Source: Lachancea thermotolerans CBS 6340 (taxonomy: Eukaryota > Ascomycota > Saccharomycetes > Saccharomycetales > Saccharomycetaceae). From it: a stretch of DNA of 64,000 nucleotides. Below the pieces are notes generated by a model, which did no database searches, was not told the origin of the DNA, and worked only from the letters and a program-made list of their open reading frames with translations. A program made the position numbers and the translations under genes. The stretch lies in assembly GCF_000142805.1 (NCBI RefSeq), contig NC_013082.1, positions 496,001 to 560,000 of the forward strand, read 5' to 3'. Shown one piece after another: positions 21,101 through 31,254 of this stretch (the stretch's first letter is position 1; each line of letters begins with the position of its first letter).

Positions 21101-24100
21101 ATTCTTTCGACAGTTTCAGGGTCCAAGTCCTGTGGGGGCACAATCAAAGTTGCGTCACCGGAATGCACACCTGCATTTTCAACATGCTCAGAAACAACAT
21201 GCATGATAAGTTCACCGTTTTTAGCAACAGCGTCCATCTCGATTTCCTTGGCATTTTCAATGTACTTGGTAATGACAACAGGATACTCGCGAGAGACTTC
21301 GACAGCTTGATTCAGATAGGATGCTAAATCATCCTTTGAATAAACAGTATTCATGGCGGCACCTGATAAAACGTAAGATGGACGGACCAAAACGGGATAG
21401 CTGACAGCATCAGCGAACTTCTCAGCCTCGTCAATAGAAGTCAGTTCTTTCCAGGCGGGCTGGTCCACCCCGATTTGGTCAAGCATACGAGAAAACTTGT
21501 AACGGTTCTCGGCAGAGTCAATCATTTCTGGGGTTGTACCCAGAATCTTGACGTTCTCACGATGCAAAGACATAGCAATGTTGTTAGAGGTCTGGCCACC
21601 CATAGATACAACAACGCCAGCAGATGTCTCAATTTCATAGATATCAAGAATTCTCTCCAAGCTGATTGTCTCGAAGTATAATCTGTCCGCCTCGTCGTAA
21701 TCAGTGGACACGGTTTCGGGATTGTAGTTGACCATGATGGATTTGATGTTGTTTTTGCGCAATGTTCTCACCGCTGTGACAGCACACCAATCGAACTCAA
21801 CCGATGAACCAATACGGTAAACACCTGAACCAAGGACCATAACACCATGATCATTGAATGACAGGTCATGCGTAGCAGCATTGTATGTCATGTACAGGTA
21901 GTTTGTGTGAGCTGGGAATTCAGCAGCTACAGTGTCAATCTGCTTAACAAAGGGCGTAATCCCGCATTCTTTTCTCAAGCGACGGATTGCGACTTCATTG
22001 GAGTTAATGAACTTCGCAATCTGCCTATCATCGAAACCTAGTTGCTTCGCCTGCTTCAAAACCAAGGGTGGTAGGTTTTCTTTCGCCCCATAGCTCTCTA
22101 TCTTCTTAGCGAAAGCAACCAAATCATAAAGCTTGGTCAAGAACCATTTATCGATGTTACTCAATTGCCAAACTTTTTCGACTGAGTAGTTGAGGTTACT
22201 GAACGCGTTAGCAATGGCAAAGATACGTTCATCTGTAGGGTGTGAGAGCTCGTAGTCAATGTCAATGTCCATGTCTGTTTCATTGAAACCTAGGTTAACG
22301 TATTCTGTAGATCTGATAGCCTTCTGGATAGCTTCCTCGAACGTCCTTCCGATGCTCATAACTTCACCAACAGATTTCATAGAGGAAGAAAGCGCAGTAG
22401 AAACTCTGTTAAACTTCTTCAAATCCCATCTTGGCATCTTGACCACACAGTAGTCGAGAGATGGTTCAAAACAAGCACACGTAGACTGTGTCACAGAGTT
22501 TTTGACCTCGTTCAAAGGAATGTTCAGACCAAGTTTGGCTGCAGTGTAGGCGAGAGGGTAGCCAGTAGCCTTAGACGCCAAGGCAGACGAACGCGAGAGA
22601 CGAGCATTGACTTCAATGATACAGTACTCTTTGCTAAATGGGTTAAGCGCGTACTGAATGTTACACTCACCAACAACACCTAAATGCCTGATAACGTTAA
22701 CAGCTGTTGTTCTCAACATGTTGTAGTCCTCGTCAGATAGAGTTTGAGAAGGAGCCACAACGATCGAATCACCAGTGTGGATACCCAGAGGGTCGAAATT
22801 TTCCATGTTACAGACTGTGATACAGTTATCGAAAGCGTCGCGCACAACTTCATATTCAACTTCTTTCCAGCCCTTCATGGATCTTTCCACTAGGACTTGA
22901 GGAGAGGATGCAAAGGCAACGTTACACAAATCAACAAGCTCCTTCTCATTGTTAGCAAAACCAGACCCTAAGCCACCCAAAGCAAAAGCTGAACGGCAAA
23001 TGACTGGGAATCCAATTTCCTTAACAGCTTCCAAAGCTTCCTCAACCGTCGAGGCTGCCTTCGACTTTGCGCACTTTTCATTGATTTCGTCCATAGCATT
23101 GGAAAAGAGCTCACGGTCTTCTGTAGTGATTACGGTATCAATAGGAGTACCCAAAACTTTAACACCTAAAGCCTCGAATTCATCTTTCATTTCAATACCC
23201 ACAGACAAAGCGGTCTGGCCACCAAAAGTGACGTAAATAGCGTCTGGACGCTCATGCAGAATGACCTTTCTCACGAACTCCGCAGTAACTGGAAGGAAGT
23301 AAACCTTGTCAGCTAAACCCTTGGAGGTCTGAATAGTTGCAATATTTGGATTAATCAAAATGGTATAAATACCCTCTTCCTTCAAAGCCTTGATAGCTTG
23401 GGAACCTGAATAGTCAAACTCACCAGCTTGCCCGATGGACAAACCACCAGAGCCTAAGACTAAAACTTTTTTAGCTTCGACCCTTGGGTGAGCTGCCAGG
23501 TTATCTTCGAGCTTGCCACCTGGGAATTCGACAGGCTTGATTTGACCAGTGTGTTTGAACTGTTTAACAGATTGAATGAAGACGTCAAATAAAAACTCAG
23601 TATCTCTTGGACCTGGTGTGGATTCTGGATGGAATTGGACAGAAAAGTAGGGCAATTCAGTGTGGTAAATACCTTCATTCGAACCATCATTTGCATTGAC
23701 AAACAAAGGTTTCCAACCAGTTGTCAATGTGTCGACATCAACAGCAAAACCATGATTTTGTGAAGTGATATAACACTTTCCGGAAATGGTAGAAGTACAA
23801 GGAATGTTGTGGCCCCTGTTACCGAACTTCAGCTTCAGAGTTGAGGCTCCCGAAGCTCTAGCTAAAAGCTGGTGACCAAGACAGATACCAAAGACAGGGG
23901 TTTTTTTAGATTCCAGGACTTTAGTCAGCTTGACGTTAAGATCTGATAGAACAGATGGATCACCGGGACCGTTTGAGATAAAGAGACCATCGTACTGTTC
24001 CTTAGTAAAATCGTAGTCCCAAGGCACCACTAAGAGCTCAACACCGCGCTTTACAAAGCAACGAATCTGGTTGAACTTCATACCGACATCAATGGCCAGA

Positions 24101-24786
24101 ATTCTCAAAGTCTTACCATCAGGTCCCTTTTGTAAGTTAGAAACATCAAAATCGGATGGAGGAGTGTACAAATGTGGCTCGCTGGTAGATACTTTGGCGA
24201 CCAAGTTTTGAACATTAGGGTCGACCCAGTCAGGAATCTCAAAAGAGTCTCTCCATTCAGCAGAGGTCGCCCTAACGAAATCAGATCCAGATTTCTGGAG
24301 GGCAAGTCTACCTAGCATAGAGCCGCTATCTCTTAGATGCTTTGTCAACGCTCTGGTGTCAATACCGTAGACAGCGGGGATGCCTTCTTCTTTCAACCAA
24401 GCTGCTAGGGAAGAATTGGCGAGCCAATGTGAGTATTGGTCGGTGTAGTGAGCAATAACTAAACCCGCGATGTGGATTCTGCTGCTCTCAAAGTACCTTG
24501 GCAAGGATTCCACAAGTTCATCTTGTAAGTTGCGGTCAGGCACACCGTAGTTGCCCACAAGAGGGAAGGTGATCACCAAAATTTGGCCCTCATAAGATGG
24601 GTCAGTGACCGATTCTGGGTAACCAACCATACCAGTTTGAAAAACTAGTTCACCAGCAGCTGACTTGGGAGCACCGAAGGAATAACCCTGAACAGCGACA
24701 CCATCCTGTAGCTCCAGCGTAACTAGACGGTCGCCCGTTGATTCCATAGGAGGAGCAATAGGGCCCGTTGGAGTAATAATAGACAT
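18124..24786 (-). CDS. URA2: CAD-like bifunctional carbamoyl-phosphate synthase / aspartate transcarbamoylase
   Basis: A 2220-residue cytosolic enzyme (yeast Ura2: 2214) catalysing the first two steps of pyrimidine synthesis. Order: glutamine amidotransferase with catalytic Cys302 in FGICLGHQ and His386/Glu388 in FHPES; the two halves of carbamoyl-phosphate synthase from about residue 445 to 1480, starting [20 protein letters not shown]; a dihydroorotase-like segment; and aspartate transcarbamoylase over the last 300 residues with [14 protein letters not shown] and HPLPRV. The dihydroorotase-like segment reads [14 protein letters not shown] where active enzymes have an HxH metal motif, so it is inactive as in other yeasts, which use URA4. 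A basic/Ser linker (KKRFSFSN) before the transcarbamoylase resembles the phosphorylated linker of yeast Ura2. UTP feedback acts on the synthase part in this family. Confidence 0.99.
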   Translation of the reverse strand: MSIITPTGPIAPPMESTGDRLVTLELQDGVAVQGYSFGAPKSAAGELVFQTGMVGYPESVTDPSYEGQILVITFPLVGNYGVPDRNLQDELVESLPRYFESSRIHIAGLVIAHYTDQYSHWLANSSLAAWLKEEGIPAVYGIDTRALTKHLRDSGSMLGRLALQKSGSDFVRATSAEWRDSFEIPDWVDPNVQNLVAKVSTSEPHLYTPPSDFDVSNLQKGPDGKTLRILAIDVGMKFNQIRCFVKRGVELLVVPWDYDFTKEQYDGLFISNGPGDPSVLSDLNVKLTKVLESKKTPVFGICLGHQLLARASGASTLKLKFGNRGHNIPCTSTISGKCYITSQNHGFAVDVDTLTTGWKPLFVNANDGSNEGIYHTELPYFSVQFHPESTPGPRDTEFLFDVFIQSVKQFKHTGQIKPVEFPGGKLEDNLAAHPRVEAKKVLVLGSGGLSIGQAGEFDYSGSQAIKALKEEGIYTILINPNIATIQTSKGLADKVYFLPVTAEFVRKVILHERPDAIYVTFGGQTALSVGIEMKDEFEALGVKVLGTPIDTVITTEDRELFSNAMDEINEKCAKSKAASTVEEALEAVKEIGFPVICRSAFALGGLGSGFANNEKELVDLCNVAFASSPQVLVERSMKGWKEVEYEVVRDAFDNCITVCNMENFDPLGIHTGDSIVVAPSQTLSDEDYNMLRTTAVNVIRHLGVVGECNIQYALNPFSKEYCIIEVNARLSRSSALASKATGYPLAYTAAKLGLNIPLNEVKNSVTQSTCACFEPSLDYCVVKMPRWDLKKFNRVSTALSSSMKSVGEVMSIGRTFEEAIQKAIRSTEYVNLGFNETDMDIDIDYELSHPTDERIFAIANAFSNLNYSVEKVWQLSNIDKWFLTKLYDLVAFAKKIESYGAKENLPPLVLKQAKQLGFDDRQIAKFINSNEVAIRRLRKECGITPFVKQIDTVAAEFPAHTNYLYMTYNAATHDLSFNDHGVMVLGSGVYRIGSSVEFDWCAVTAVRTLRKNNIKSIMVNYNPETVSTDYDEADRLYFETISLERILDIYEIETSAGVVVSMGGQTSNNIAMSLHRENVKILGTTPEMIDSAENRYKFSRMLDQIGVDQPAWKELTSIDEAEKFADAVSYPVLVRPSYVLSGAAMNTVYSKDDLASYLNQAVEVSREYPVVITKYIENAKEIEMDAVAKNGELIMHVVSEHVENAGVHSGDATLIVPPQDLDPETVERIVVATAKIGKALKITGPFNIQFIAKNNEIKVIECNVRASRSFPFISKVVNVNLIEMATKAIMGLPVTPYPTEKLPEDYVAIKVPQFSFPRLAGADPVLGVEMASTGEVATFGHSKYEAYLKSLLSTGFKLPKKNVLLSIGSFKEKQEMLPSVKKLYNMGYKLFATAGTADFISEHGIPVQYLEVLNEGDDEKSEYSLTQHLANNKIDLYINLPSANRFRRPASYVSKGYQTRRMAVDYSVPLVTNVKCAKLLIEAISRNLNLEVSERDAQTSHRTVTIPGLINISAYMPHISNVVQGPEEMKEITRLSAESGFTYSQIMPKSTRGPVITNEQSIKVANSVAQESAYTDFGFTVAATAHNVGETAQCANDANALFLPHRELTGKVSIVAEHLKNWPVEKQIIAEAKTSDLASVILLASLQNRPIHITGVSNRDDLSLIMTVKEKQDKVTCDINIHALFVSQDDYPEALFLPTIEDQEFFWRNLDAIDAFSIGALPTLLAQITGNEVVTGIGIKEALPLLLSAVNNGRLTIDDIVERLHDNPASIFNIPEQNAEVEIDLDFAFRHTKRWSPYTKGGLRGGVERVLVDGETIVLSGDLVAAEAEGKLVSSSSTKILTPAHPSVEPTPFAGTKKRFSFSNEKRSSFTGFSDDEDSLVDQPLEQRLMSSRPPKELAAPGAIQSLIRGNNPFLRRNILSVNQFKRSDFHALFAVAQELRSAVERDGILDLMKGRLLTTIFYEPSTRTSSSFIAAMERLGGRTVNINTTSSSVKKGETLQDTIRTLACYSDAIVLRHPDEMSAHTAAKYSPVPILNGGNGSREHPTQAFLDLFTIREELGTVNGITVTFMGDLKYGRPVHSLCRLLRHYQVRINLVSPSELRLPQALRTELANAGMLGVESETLTPEIISKSDVLYCTRVQQERFEKREEYEKLKDVYIVDNKILSHAKDQMVVMHPLPRVNEIREEVDYDHRAAYFRQMRYGLFVRMALLAMVMGIDL

Positions 24787-25435
24787 TTCTGAAAGTTCTG
24801 TAAGATGATTATGACTGAAAAACGTTGCTTTGACACTGAAAAGAGCTCGAGCAATGAAAAGTCTTAGTAGCCAAATATGAGCGATGAGGAAAAATTAGAG
24901 CGTCTGGACTATCGCGGACACGCAGAAAATATTTACTGGAGGAGAAGTTAGTATTGTGCTGTCGGACACGGCAATAGCGTAGTGCTGTTCCTTCGGCGCT
25001 ATCGAGCTTTTGCTTCAGTTCGCGCTTAAGAAGATCGAAGATGTTCAGGGCCCCCATATCAGCAGATTGAAATTTTTCATCACCTGCTATGGAAGGAAAG
25101 AGCATTTTAACAAAACAGGACGTAAATCTTGCGCGGTGGTAAAATCTCCTGAAGGTGCTTCATCTTTATGCTCTCCTCGGCACTTAGCTCATAGCGGTTG
25201 CTTAACAGAGCCCTGCATCGGGGTTTCTACGCTCTTCACATACCAATTAATGGAAAAACGGCCAAATGGTGCGAGAAATGCTGCTTCGTTGACTCGATAG
25301 AATAACCTTTATTCGCGGAGTATAACAAAGTATAGGCGTCAAGAGTTGAATGGGGGACTTTCAGTTGATTTGGCGACTTATGCGCTATTTCTCGTCACTC
25401 AGGGTTTTTCCTAACTTTTACTAAGAATAAGAGAG

Positions 25436-25464
<29 letters not shown>
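25436..25464 (+). repeat. (AAT)n microsatellite
   Basis: About nine uninterrupted AAT/ATA units, then interrupted copies (AACAATAACGATACGAATAA). This A/T-rich simple repeat lies between URA2 and TRK1. Confidence 0.95.
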
Positions 25465-25467
<3 letters not shown>

Positions 25468-25659
25468 TAACGATACGAATAACGACACGAATACAATGAA
25501 GGGGGAGAATAAAAGAATTCAAGCGCTTTTCTCATCGCTACTTATACTAAAAATTCAACGTCTCTGCGCATGAGCGGGAATATTCGTAGGATATGAGTCA
25601 GCGGCGAAAATTTTTCCTACGGTAATAGGCGGGGATAGCTAAATGTCTGGGTTCAAAAT

Positions 25660-25740
25660 TGACAATTTTGTGACAAATTTTGTCACAAAAAAGTGACAGT
25701 TGATGACAATTGATGACACAATTGTGACAAAATTGTGACA
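25660..25740. repeat. Helically phased TGACA/TGTCA array
   Basis: Eight cores begin at 25660, 25671, 25681 (inverted, TGTCA), 25694, 25704, 25714, 25725 and 25736. The steps are 11, 10, 13, 10, 10, 11 and 11 bp, close to one helical turn. A near-perfect palindrome of TTTTGTGACAAA and TTTGTCACAAAA spans 25667-25690. TGACA/TGTCA is the core bound by TALE homeodomain proteins such as yeast Cup9 and Tos8. The array lies 163 bp past the TRK1 stop and about 0.87 kb upstream of the URA2 start. Confidence 0.85.
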
Positions 25741-25902
25741 TTAGAGAAATTACATCACGTGGATATTAGTTGGTGCATACGCTTATGGTAGAGGGCCCAC
25801 CGCCTCTGGGAAGTGGTTGGCATCCTGTCTTTTCGAGTTTTGCCACAGCATCGAGCACTTTTATTTGATAGTGCTACTTTATTTGCCTTTCAAGAACTAA
25901 TT

Positions 25903-28900
25903 CTATGTATTTGGCTCAAACGCACGCGGTCCCTCCAGCGCGGTTGGTGGTTCATCAGAAAAATGTGGGACCTCTTCGTTACGTGGCCCGATCGAGGAAC
26001 CAGATGCCGCCATATCCTGGAAGTCACTTGAGATTGATGAACTTTCCTCGCCTCCGTAGGTTTCCGCATCTCCTTGAGAAAGCGACTGGCTGCGGGGAGA
26101 CGAACGAGGCGCGGGGCTCAAATTGCTGACGTTGCTCGCGGAAGGCTGTCTCAAATTTTCGTGGTTTGAGAAGCTTCGAAGCGGTACGCTTTCGTCACTA
26201 GTAGGCCGCTTCCTGCGTGAAAGTAGACTTCTTAATTGTCCTTTTGCAGACCTCGACTGTCTGCGCAGATAATCAACAATCGGGTCCTTTGCCTCTGTCG
26301 TATGCTGTTCTTGCTTCAAGTCCTGCAACTGGTCACGGCGCTCAAGACTTTGACTTGGAAGGATAATGGCACGATCTAAAGAGTAAGGAAGACCTCTATG
26401 CCTTCCACGGATTAGCATACCAATTATAATAACTTTTGAGAAGGTATTAAACTGGCCGCTGAAAGACTGATCCGTGTTAGGATATCCTAATGATAAACCA
26501 ACTGTGCCATATGCGCTAACAATTTCAAACAAAACCTGGAAAACAGTAAAATCGGGCTTGTTAGTATCTTGAATTTTTCCACCCTCGCTGATGCATATGA
26601 TGAACAAGCCCAAAAACAAGAACCACAAGTCAAAAGAGAGTTGGCGCCGCAGGTGGGCTCCAATGAATGACTTCGCGCTTTTTTCTAGGTTTCGTTCGTC
26701 CTCCGACTGGCTATCTGAAGAAGAGTCTTTATGATGTGCATCATCCCCGCCATTATCATAGATGCCTAATGACTGCTCCTCGTAGACATTTGTCCTTCTA
26801 ATCGAAATTGCTAACGGCAGCACGGAAACATACATCATCAACATATATGAAACCTGTATTGAGGGGTGAAGCTTGCTCAGGTTCAATATGGTGAAGCCCG
26901 CAGTACGTGTGCTGACTGCTTGGAATAAGCCATTTAGCACTTTGAATCCACTCGTCAACCCCTCCACCACTTGCGAGTTCAAATCAAGTACAATAAATAA
27001 GATCAAATCAATGGCATTTAATGTCACGAGAATAAACAATAGCCACCAAGTGGGAGCGCTAGGGAAAAGCAGTGTAAAGCACCGCCGCGGGTGATCGAGC
27101 AAGAACCCTAAAGACTCTTTGATCAATGACAACTCAGGGCTGAGTTTGAACATGACCCAGATAATGAATCTTAAGAAAACTGGAAATCCAGTGTTGCCAA
27201 TGATAATGAACCACATCATGACAATGAGGGGGTAAATTGCCTTGTTAAAAGATACCATAGAATCTGGAGTGAGAGTCAACCCCAAGTCATTGAAGGAGCT
27301 CATTGCAGTAAAAAAGCCCCACCATGCAGGGGCGACGCCATCTTCCCTAACAAGTTTTGCATAATGTTTCATTTGTGTAATCCATGGCAATAGCATTACC
27401 ATTCCCATAACGTGAAACCCAATGTAATAAAGTAGAAGCAGCTTACACAGCAGCTTGATGGCTCTATACTCTACACCACCTAGCTCAGCTCGCTGAATTT
27501 CGTTCATACCAACAAAAGTAGAATTGCGTCCGATTTTGGGCTGCCACGATAAGTAATTGGTACTCATTCTTTTCAAACGGGGTCTATCCGTAGGCTCCTC
27601 GAATGTTGTTCCGAAATATTCTTCATCATGGTTATTGCCGAAAAGCGCTTCGTCAGTCATAGTTCTGGCGTCGTGACCGAGATTAAAGCCACTATCTAGC
27701 TCACTTGTGCTGTGGGCAAGAGATGGCCTTCTGTACGCAGAGTGTATGACACCTTTCTTTCTTCTACGCTCATCCTTCCACTTGTTGTATATCATCTTCT
27801 GGAAGCTTGGAGATTTAGTAAGAACATCCCAGTCAGAATTCCCCGGTGCTTCCATTGTAAGAGAACGTTTGTAGAATTTTGAGCCCCCTGTTGCATCTCC
27901 GGATGGTACCGCTAGTGTCGATTGGACTTTTTCCATGTTAGGAGCTTGGCTGCTGTGTTGAGATGACAAACCAAAACTAGCTAAGCTTTCCTCATCTTGA
28001 TCGTGGTCAGTTCCGCTGGTCAGAGAATCCTGCTCAAAATCAGCGTCATTTCCATCTTCGTCCGTATTTGAAGCGGTTTTTCGCAGTCTTTTCCTGAGCC
28101 TGTTACGGGGGGTTAGTTTTTTCATGATTCTTGTGTTGAGCTTCTTCCGGTTGGAAGAATGGTATTGAGGGTTCCCTGGTTTGGAAGATGGAACCATGCC
28201 AATATTGAACTGAATAGAAGAAGGAGTCCGAGGTCTTGACTCATTTTGAGAACTCCATTGGGTAGGACTGTAATCAGCCTCCTTATGAAAAGAAGGGCTT
28301 CTTGCAGCAGATGAGGGAGAATTGATTGAATGAGTAGCTGGCTTTCGGGAATCTTTATCTTTAGTTTCTTCGATATTACCGCTATGAGGAACGGAGGCCC
28401 AACTCGGGTCAGAACCCTGCCGCCTTTCTGCGGGCCCTCGTATAACTAATGCCGGACCATCATGCTCCTCTTCCTCTTCATTGTGCCGATTTTGTAACAT
28501 AGCGATAGAACGAAACATATCAGCGGGGGTAATATCTTCCGAGCGTCTCCTTCCGCTAAACATCTCAATGTCTGCGGGCTTTTTCGGGGACTTATGTGGC
28601 TTGGGCATATCGCCAAACTTGATCGCAGGAGAGTCCTCTTGATCGCTTTTTGTCGTACCAGTTGAAGAACTCGTGTGTGGATCCTTGTGCTCCGATCCCC
28701 CCGTGGGGGCGTCTTTTAGACTGTTCATTTCATAATTTTCCTTGACGCCGCCTTGCTCCTCGCGTTTTATCATCTGCCCGCTGAACAGCTTGCTTTGAAA
28801 ATCGTTATTGGCCCTGCCTGCAGTTTTATGCCGTCTTTGAGCTTCGGTAGCTGTCCGAGTCATCTCGCGCTGAATCAGCGTCTTTGTTCTCCTCACTTTG

Positions 28901-29343
28901 AAGTTCTTCTTAGACCAATCCCTGATTCCATCGAAGTAACGCTCGAACCAGTAGAGACGCACAAACGCCAAAACCCCATGAATCCAAATAGGAGTAGCTA
29001 GGCAGCATATAAGGTATAGAACGATTTGTTGGTAAAGAGTCATATCGTTAACATTGATTGTGTTTAATCCTCCTTGAGTTGCCGCACCGGTTGCCATGAA
29101 AAGGATATCGATATAAGCAAAGTTTTTGATGGGGTATATTAGTATCGACCCTATTATCGATAGCGTTATGATGTAGAAGTAGTGCACTGCAATAAAGTTG
29201 GGAAATATGTGTTTCACAAATGGATGCGTAACATTGCCCACATATTCTATTATGTCACGCAGCCTATGTCCAATTGTCTTGTGGTATGTGATATTGATGG
29301 AAGCTAAGGTCGGACGACGGCTAAGCGTCTTCCAAGCCTGCAT
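25903..29343 (-). CDS. TRK1: High-affinity plasma-membrane potassium transporter
   Basis: A 1146-residue Trk/HKT-family transporter (yeast Trk1 1235, Trk2 889), the main K+ uptake route. Four membrane-pore-membrane units are visible, with selectivity loops MATGAATQGGLNT, MSSFNDLGLT, STRTAGFT and SAYGTVGLSLGYP, the last having the expected Gly. As in Trk1, a very long hydrophilic cytosolic loop (roughly residues 145-620) rich in Ser, Pro and basic residues lies between units one and two. A shorter acidic loop (GGDDAHHKDSSSDSQSEDE) lies between units three and four, and a Ser/Arg-rich cytosolic tail ends the protein. It is the single pre-duplication gene at the YJL129C/YKR050W position. Confidence 0.97.
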   Translation of the reverse strand: MQAWKTLSRRPTLASINITYHKTIGHRLRDIIEYVGNVTHPFVKHIFPNFIAVHYFYIITLSIIGSILIYPIKNFAYIDILFMATGAATQGGLNTINVNDMTLYQQIVLYLICCLATPIWIHGVLAFVRLYWFERYFDGIRDWSKKNFKVRRTKTLIQREMTRTATEAQRRHKTAGRANNDFQSKLFSGQMIKREEQGGVKENYEMNSLKDAPTGGSEHKDPHTSSSTGTTKSDQEDSPAIKFGDMPKPHKSPKKPADIEMFSGRRRSEDITPADMFRSIAMLQNRHNEEEEEHDGPALVIRGPAERRQGSDPSWASVPHSGNIEETKDKDSRKPATHSINSPSSAARSPSFHKEADYSPTQWSSQNESRPRTPSSIQFNIGMVPSSKPGNPQYHSSNRKKLNTRIMKKLTPRNRLRKRLRKTASNTDEDGNDADFEQDSLTSGTDHDQDEESLASFGLSSQHSSQAPNMEKVQSTLAVPSGDATGGSKFYKRSLTMEAPGNSDWDVLTKSPSFQKMIYNKWKDERRRKKGVIHSAYRRPSLAHSTSELDSGFNLGHDARTMTDEALFGNNHDEEYFGTTFEEPTDRPRLKRMSTNYLSWQPKIGRNSTFVGMNEIQRAELGGVEYRAIKLLCKLLLLYYIGFHVMGMVMLLPWITQMKHYAKLVREDGVAPAWWGFFTAMSSFNDLGLTLTPDSMVSFNKAIYPLIVMMWFIIIGNTGFPVFLRFIIWVMFKLSPELSLIKESLGFLLDHPRRCFTLLFPSAPTWWLLFILVTLNAIDLILFIVLDLNSQVVEGLTSGFKVLNGLFQAVSTRTAGFTILNLSKLHPSIQVSYMLMMYVSVLPLAISIRRTNVYEEQSLGIYDNGGDDAHHKDSSSDSQSEDERNLEKSAKSFIGAHLRRQLSFDLWFLFLGLFIICISEGGKIQDTNKPDFTVFQVLFEIVSAYGTVGLSLGYPNTDQSFSGQFNTFSKVIIIGMLIRGRHRGLPYSLDRAIILPSQSLERRDQLQDLKQEQHTTEAKDPIVDYLRRQSRSAKGQLRSLLSRRKRPTSDESVPLRSFSNHENLRQPSASNVSNLSPAPRSSPRSQSLSQGDAETYGGEESSSISSDFQDMAASGSSIGPRNEEVPHFSDEPPTALEGPRAFEPNT

Positions 29344-29565
29344 AAGGCTCTCTTTTAGTTCGTATTAGAGCCTTTGGGACTATTGTGCTGCGGCGATGAT
29401 CACATTGACTTCATACATTTTTCAAGCACTATAATAAATAATACAGATAAAAAAATCTCGTAATGGCTAAATTGATTCAGCCGCATTTCAATAGACAAAT
29501 AGCGTCTCTAGGAGCACAAGTCTGGTTTGAGTATGTTTTAAGGAGGGTCTAAAAAAGTAGTCCGG

Positions 29566-31254
29566 TTAAAGTCCACCTTTATGAAGAGCAGGGATGTTCT
29601 TCACAGGTTCAGAGCCCTTCTCTTCTGTGATCAGGCGCTTCTTCTCCAGACGGTTGGTTATATACTCGCTCATGTTTACCTCGATGTTACTGTATCTTTT
29701 TAGCCAAGGGTGTTCTAGGAGCGCAGCGTAATTTCGTCTTCTTTCGGGAACTTTCTGCAAGCACATATTAACGAAATCTTGCGCTACGGGGCTAAAACGA
29801 TCTTGTGGCAGTTTGGGAGGTGGTGAATCGACTATCGCGCTCAGCTGTGAGAATATGTTGTCAAAAGTCTCTACTGGGTAGGGGTATGAGCCGATCGCCA
29901 TTTCCAGAATGCTGAGCCCCAAAGACCAAATGTCAGACTGAACGGTGTAAGTAGCTTTATCTGGGTTCAGGGACTTAATTCGTTCAGGAGCCATGTATGA
30001 CTGGCACCCTATGTTAGTTTTGGCCAGGGATGCAACAAGGTTACCTGAAACACCAAAGTCACAGAGTTTCACGGTTCCCTGCGCTGCGGAACACAGCACG
30101 TTAGTTGGCTTGACGTCCCGGTGTATGATGTTATGCACGTCTTTGAGCTCCTTGAGCCCTTGGATGATAGCGTAGGTGATGTGGGCTAGCTGGGGCTCGT
30201 CAATACCTCCAAGGTATTCGCTGTCGTAACTTTTATCCAATGATCCACCATCCATGTACTCCATGCACATGTACACAGCACCTTCGATGAAGAAGGCACC
30301 GTAAAAATCCACGATGAACGGCGACTGGCACTTGTGTAGTACTTCCAGCTCCATAAGAATTTGCGTAAACTTGGACTCATCCAGCTCGAGCCGCACCTCC
30401 TTCATTGCCATGATCACATTTGTGGGTTTATGAAGGACCTTGGAGACATTCCCGTAGTTCCCGTGGCCCAGTTCCTCGAGGAACTCTAGCTCGTCCAGCG
30501 TAATCCGGAAACTAGATCCATTGCTGAAATCAACGCCCTGCGAGCTCAATGACAGCTTTCCCGCGAAATTCAGGGATCCCGACTTGATGTCGACATATTT
30601 CGAGAAATTTGTGAATAAACCGTTGGAACCACTGCGACTTTGCTGTTGCTGGAGCTGCTGCTGAGATGGCGTGGTTCCTTCAGTGTCCCTCTGCTGCCTG
30701 GAAGACGTCGACGTTGTTTGTACGCCGTTGACGAGCGACCCGGGATTACTGCGGCGCCCGTTCTGCGCTGTCGCCACGCCGGGGGTGGCGACAGCCGGAT
30801 TGCGATTCGAAGGGGCCCCCGCGAACTCTTGAGGCGCAGGTGGCTTCATTTTGAGCGACATCCCGCCTGCGGGCAGCTTGAGGCCTCTCCTGGCGCTCAA
30901 GCTCGGTTTAGCCGCTCCGCCTCCAGGCCCTGCTGCTGAGAGCGCGGGCGGCCTTGGCGCTCTCCGAATGGGGCTAAGCACCTGTCCGCTTTCCTTGCTT
31001 GGAGGGAGCGGCGGCAATGGCTTGTTAACGATCTTGTCAATGTTCTGAGGCTCACCGCCACCTTCTGTCTTCCCCGATTGACTGGAAACGCTTCCATGCC
31101 CCGATCCCACGCTGCCGTTCCGTTTCAGTTGCCTTTGTTCCTGGAACGCTTTTACGCGAGCATGGAGATTAGCATTGATATTGCTGTAATTGGAAGACGT
31201 CGAGCCGGTTCTCTTGATCTCATGGTCCCCGTTTGAAGGCTCTAGTCCCCCCAT
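29566..31254 (-). CDS. PBS2: MAP kinase kinase of the HOG osmostress pathway
   Basis: A 562-residue scaffold kinase that activates Hog1. The N-terminal 250 residues are low-complexity but keep the Sho1-SH3 ligand KPLPPLPP (78-85). The kinase domain (about 256-525) has the glycine loop GHGNYGNV (263-270), Lys285 in MAMKEV, HRDVKPTN (catalytic Asp380), DFG (399-401) and the activation segment SLAKTNIGCQSYMAPE with Ser409 and Thr413, equivalent to the Ser514/Thr518 targets of Ste11, Ssk2 and Ssk22. It is shorter than yeast Pbs2 (668), with the difference in the N-terminal disordered part. Order (TRK1, PBS2, SPT10) matches yeast apart from one inserted gene. Confidence 0.97.
   Translation of the reverse strand: MGGLEPSNGDHEIKRTGSTSSNYSNINANLHARVKAFQEQRQLKRNGSVGSGHGSVSSQSGKTEGGGEPQNIDKIVNKPLPPLPPSKESGQVLSPIRRAPRPPALSAAGPGGGAAKPSLSARRGLKLPAGGMSLKMKPPAPQEFAGAPSNRNPAVATPGVATAQNGRRSNPGSLVNGVQTTSTSSRQQRDTEGTTPSQQQLQQQQSRSGSNGLFTNFSKYVDIKSGSLNFAGKLSLSSQGVDFSNGSSFRITLDELEFLEELGHGNYGNVSKVLHKPTNVIMAMKEVRLELDESKFTQILMELEVLHKCQSPFIVDFYGAFFIEGAVYMCMEYMDGGSLDKSYDSEYLGGIDEPQLAHITYAIIQGLKELKDVHNIIHRDVKPTNVLCSAAQGTVKLCDFGVSGNLVASLAKTNIGCQSYMAPERIKSLNPDKATYTVQSDIWSLGLSILEMAIGSYPYPVETFDNIFSQLSAIVDSPPPKLPQDRFSPVAQDFVNMCLQKVPERRRNYAALLEHPWLKRYSNIEVNMSEYITNRLEKKRLITEEKGSEPVKNIPALHKGGL

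Larger units (their letters stand above)
24787..25902. other. URA2 promoter / TRK1 3' interval with repeats
   Basis: A 1.1-kb interval between tandem minus-strand genes. It contains an AAT microsatellite (25436-25464) and the TGACA array (25660-25740). No open frame in it has recognisable domains. Confidence 0.6.
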
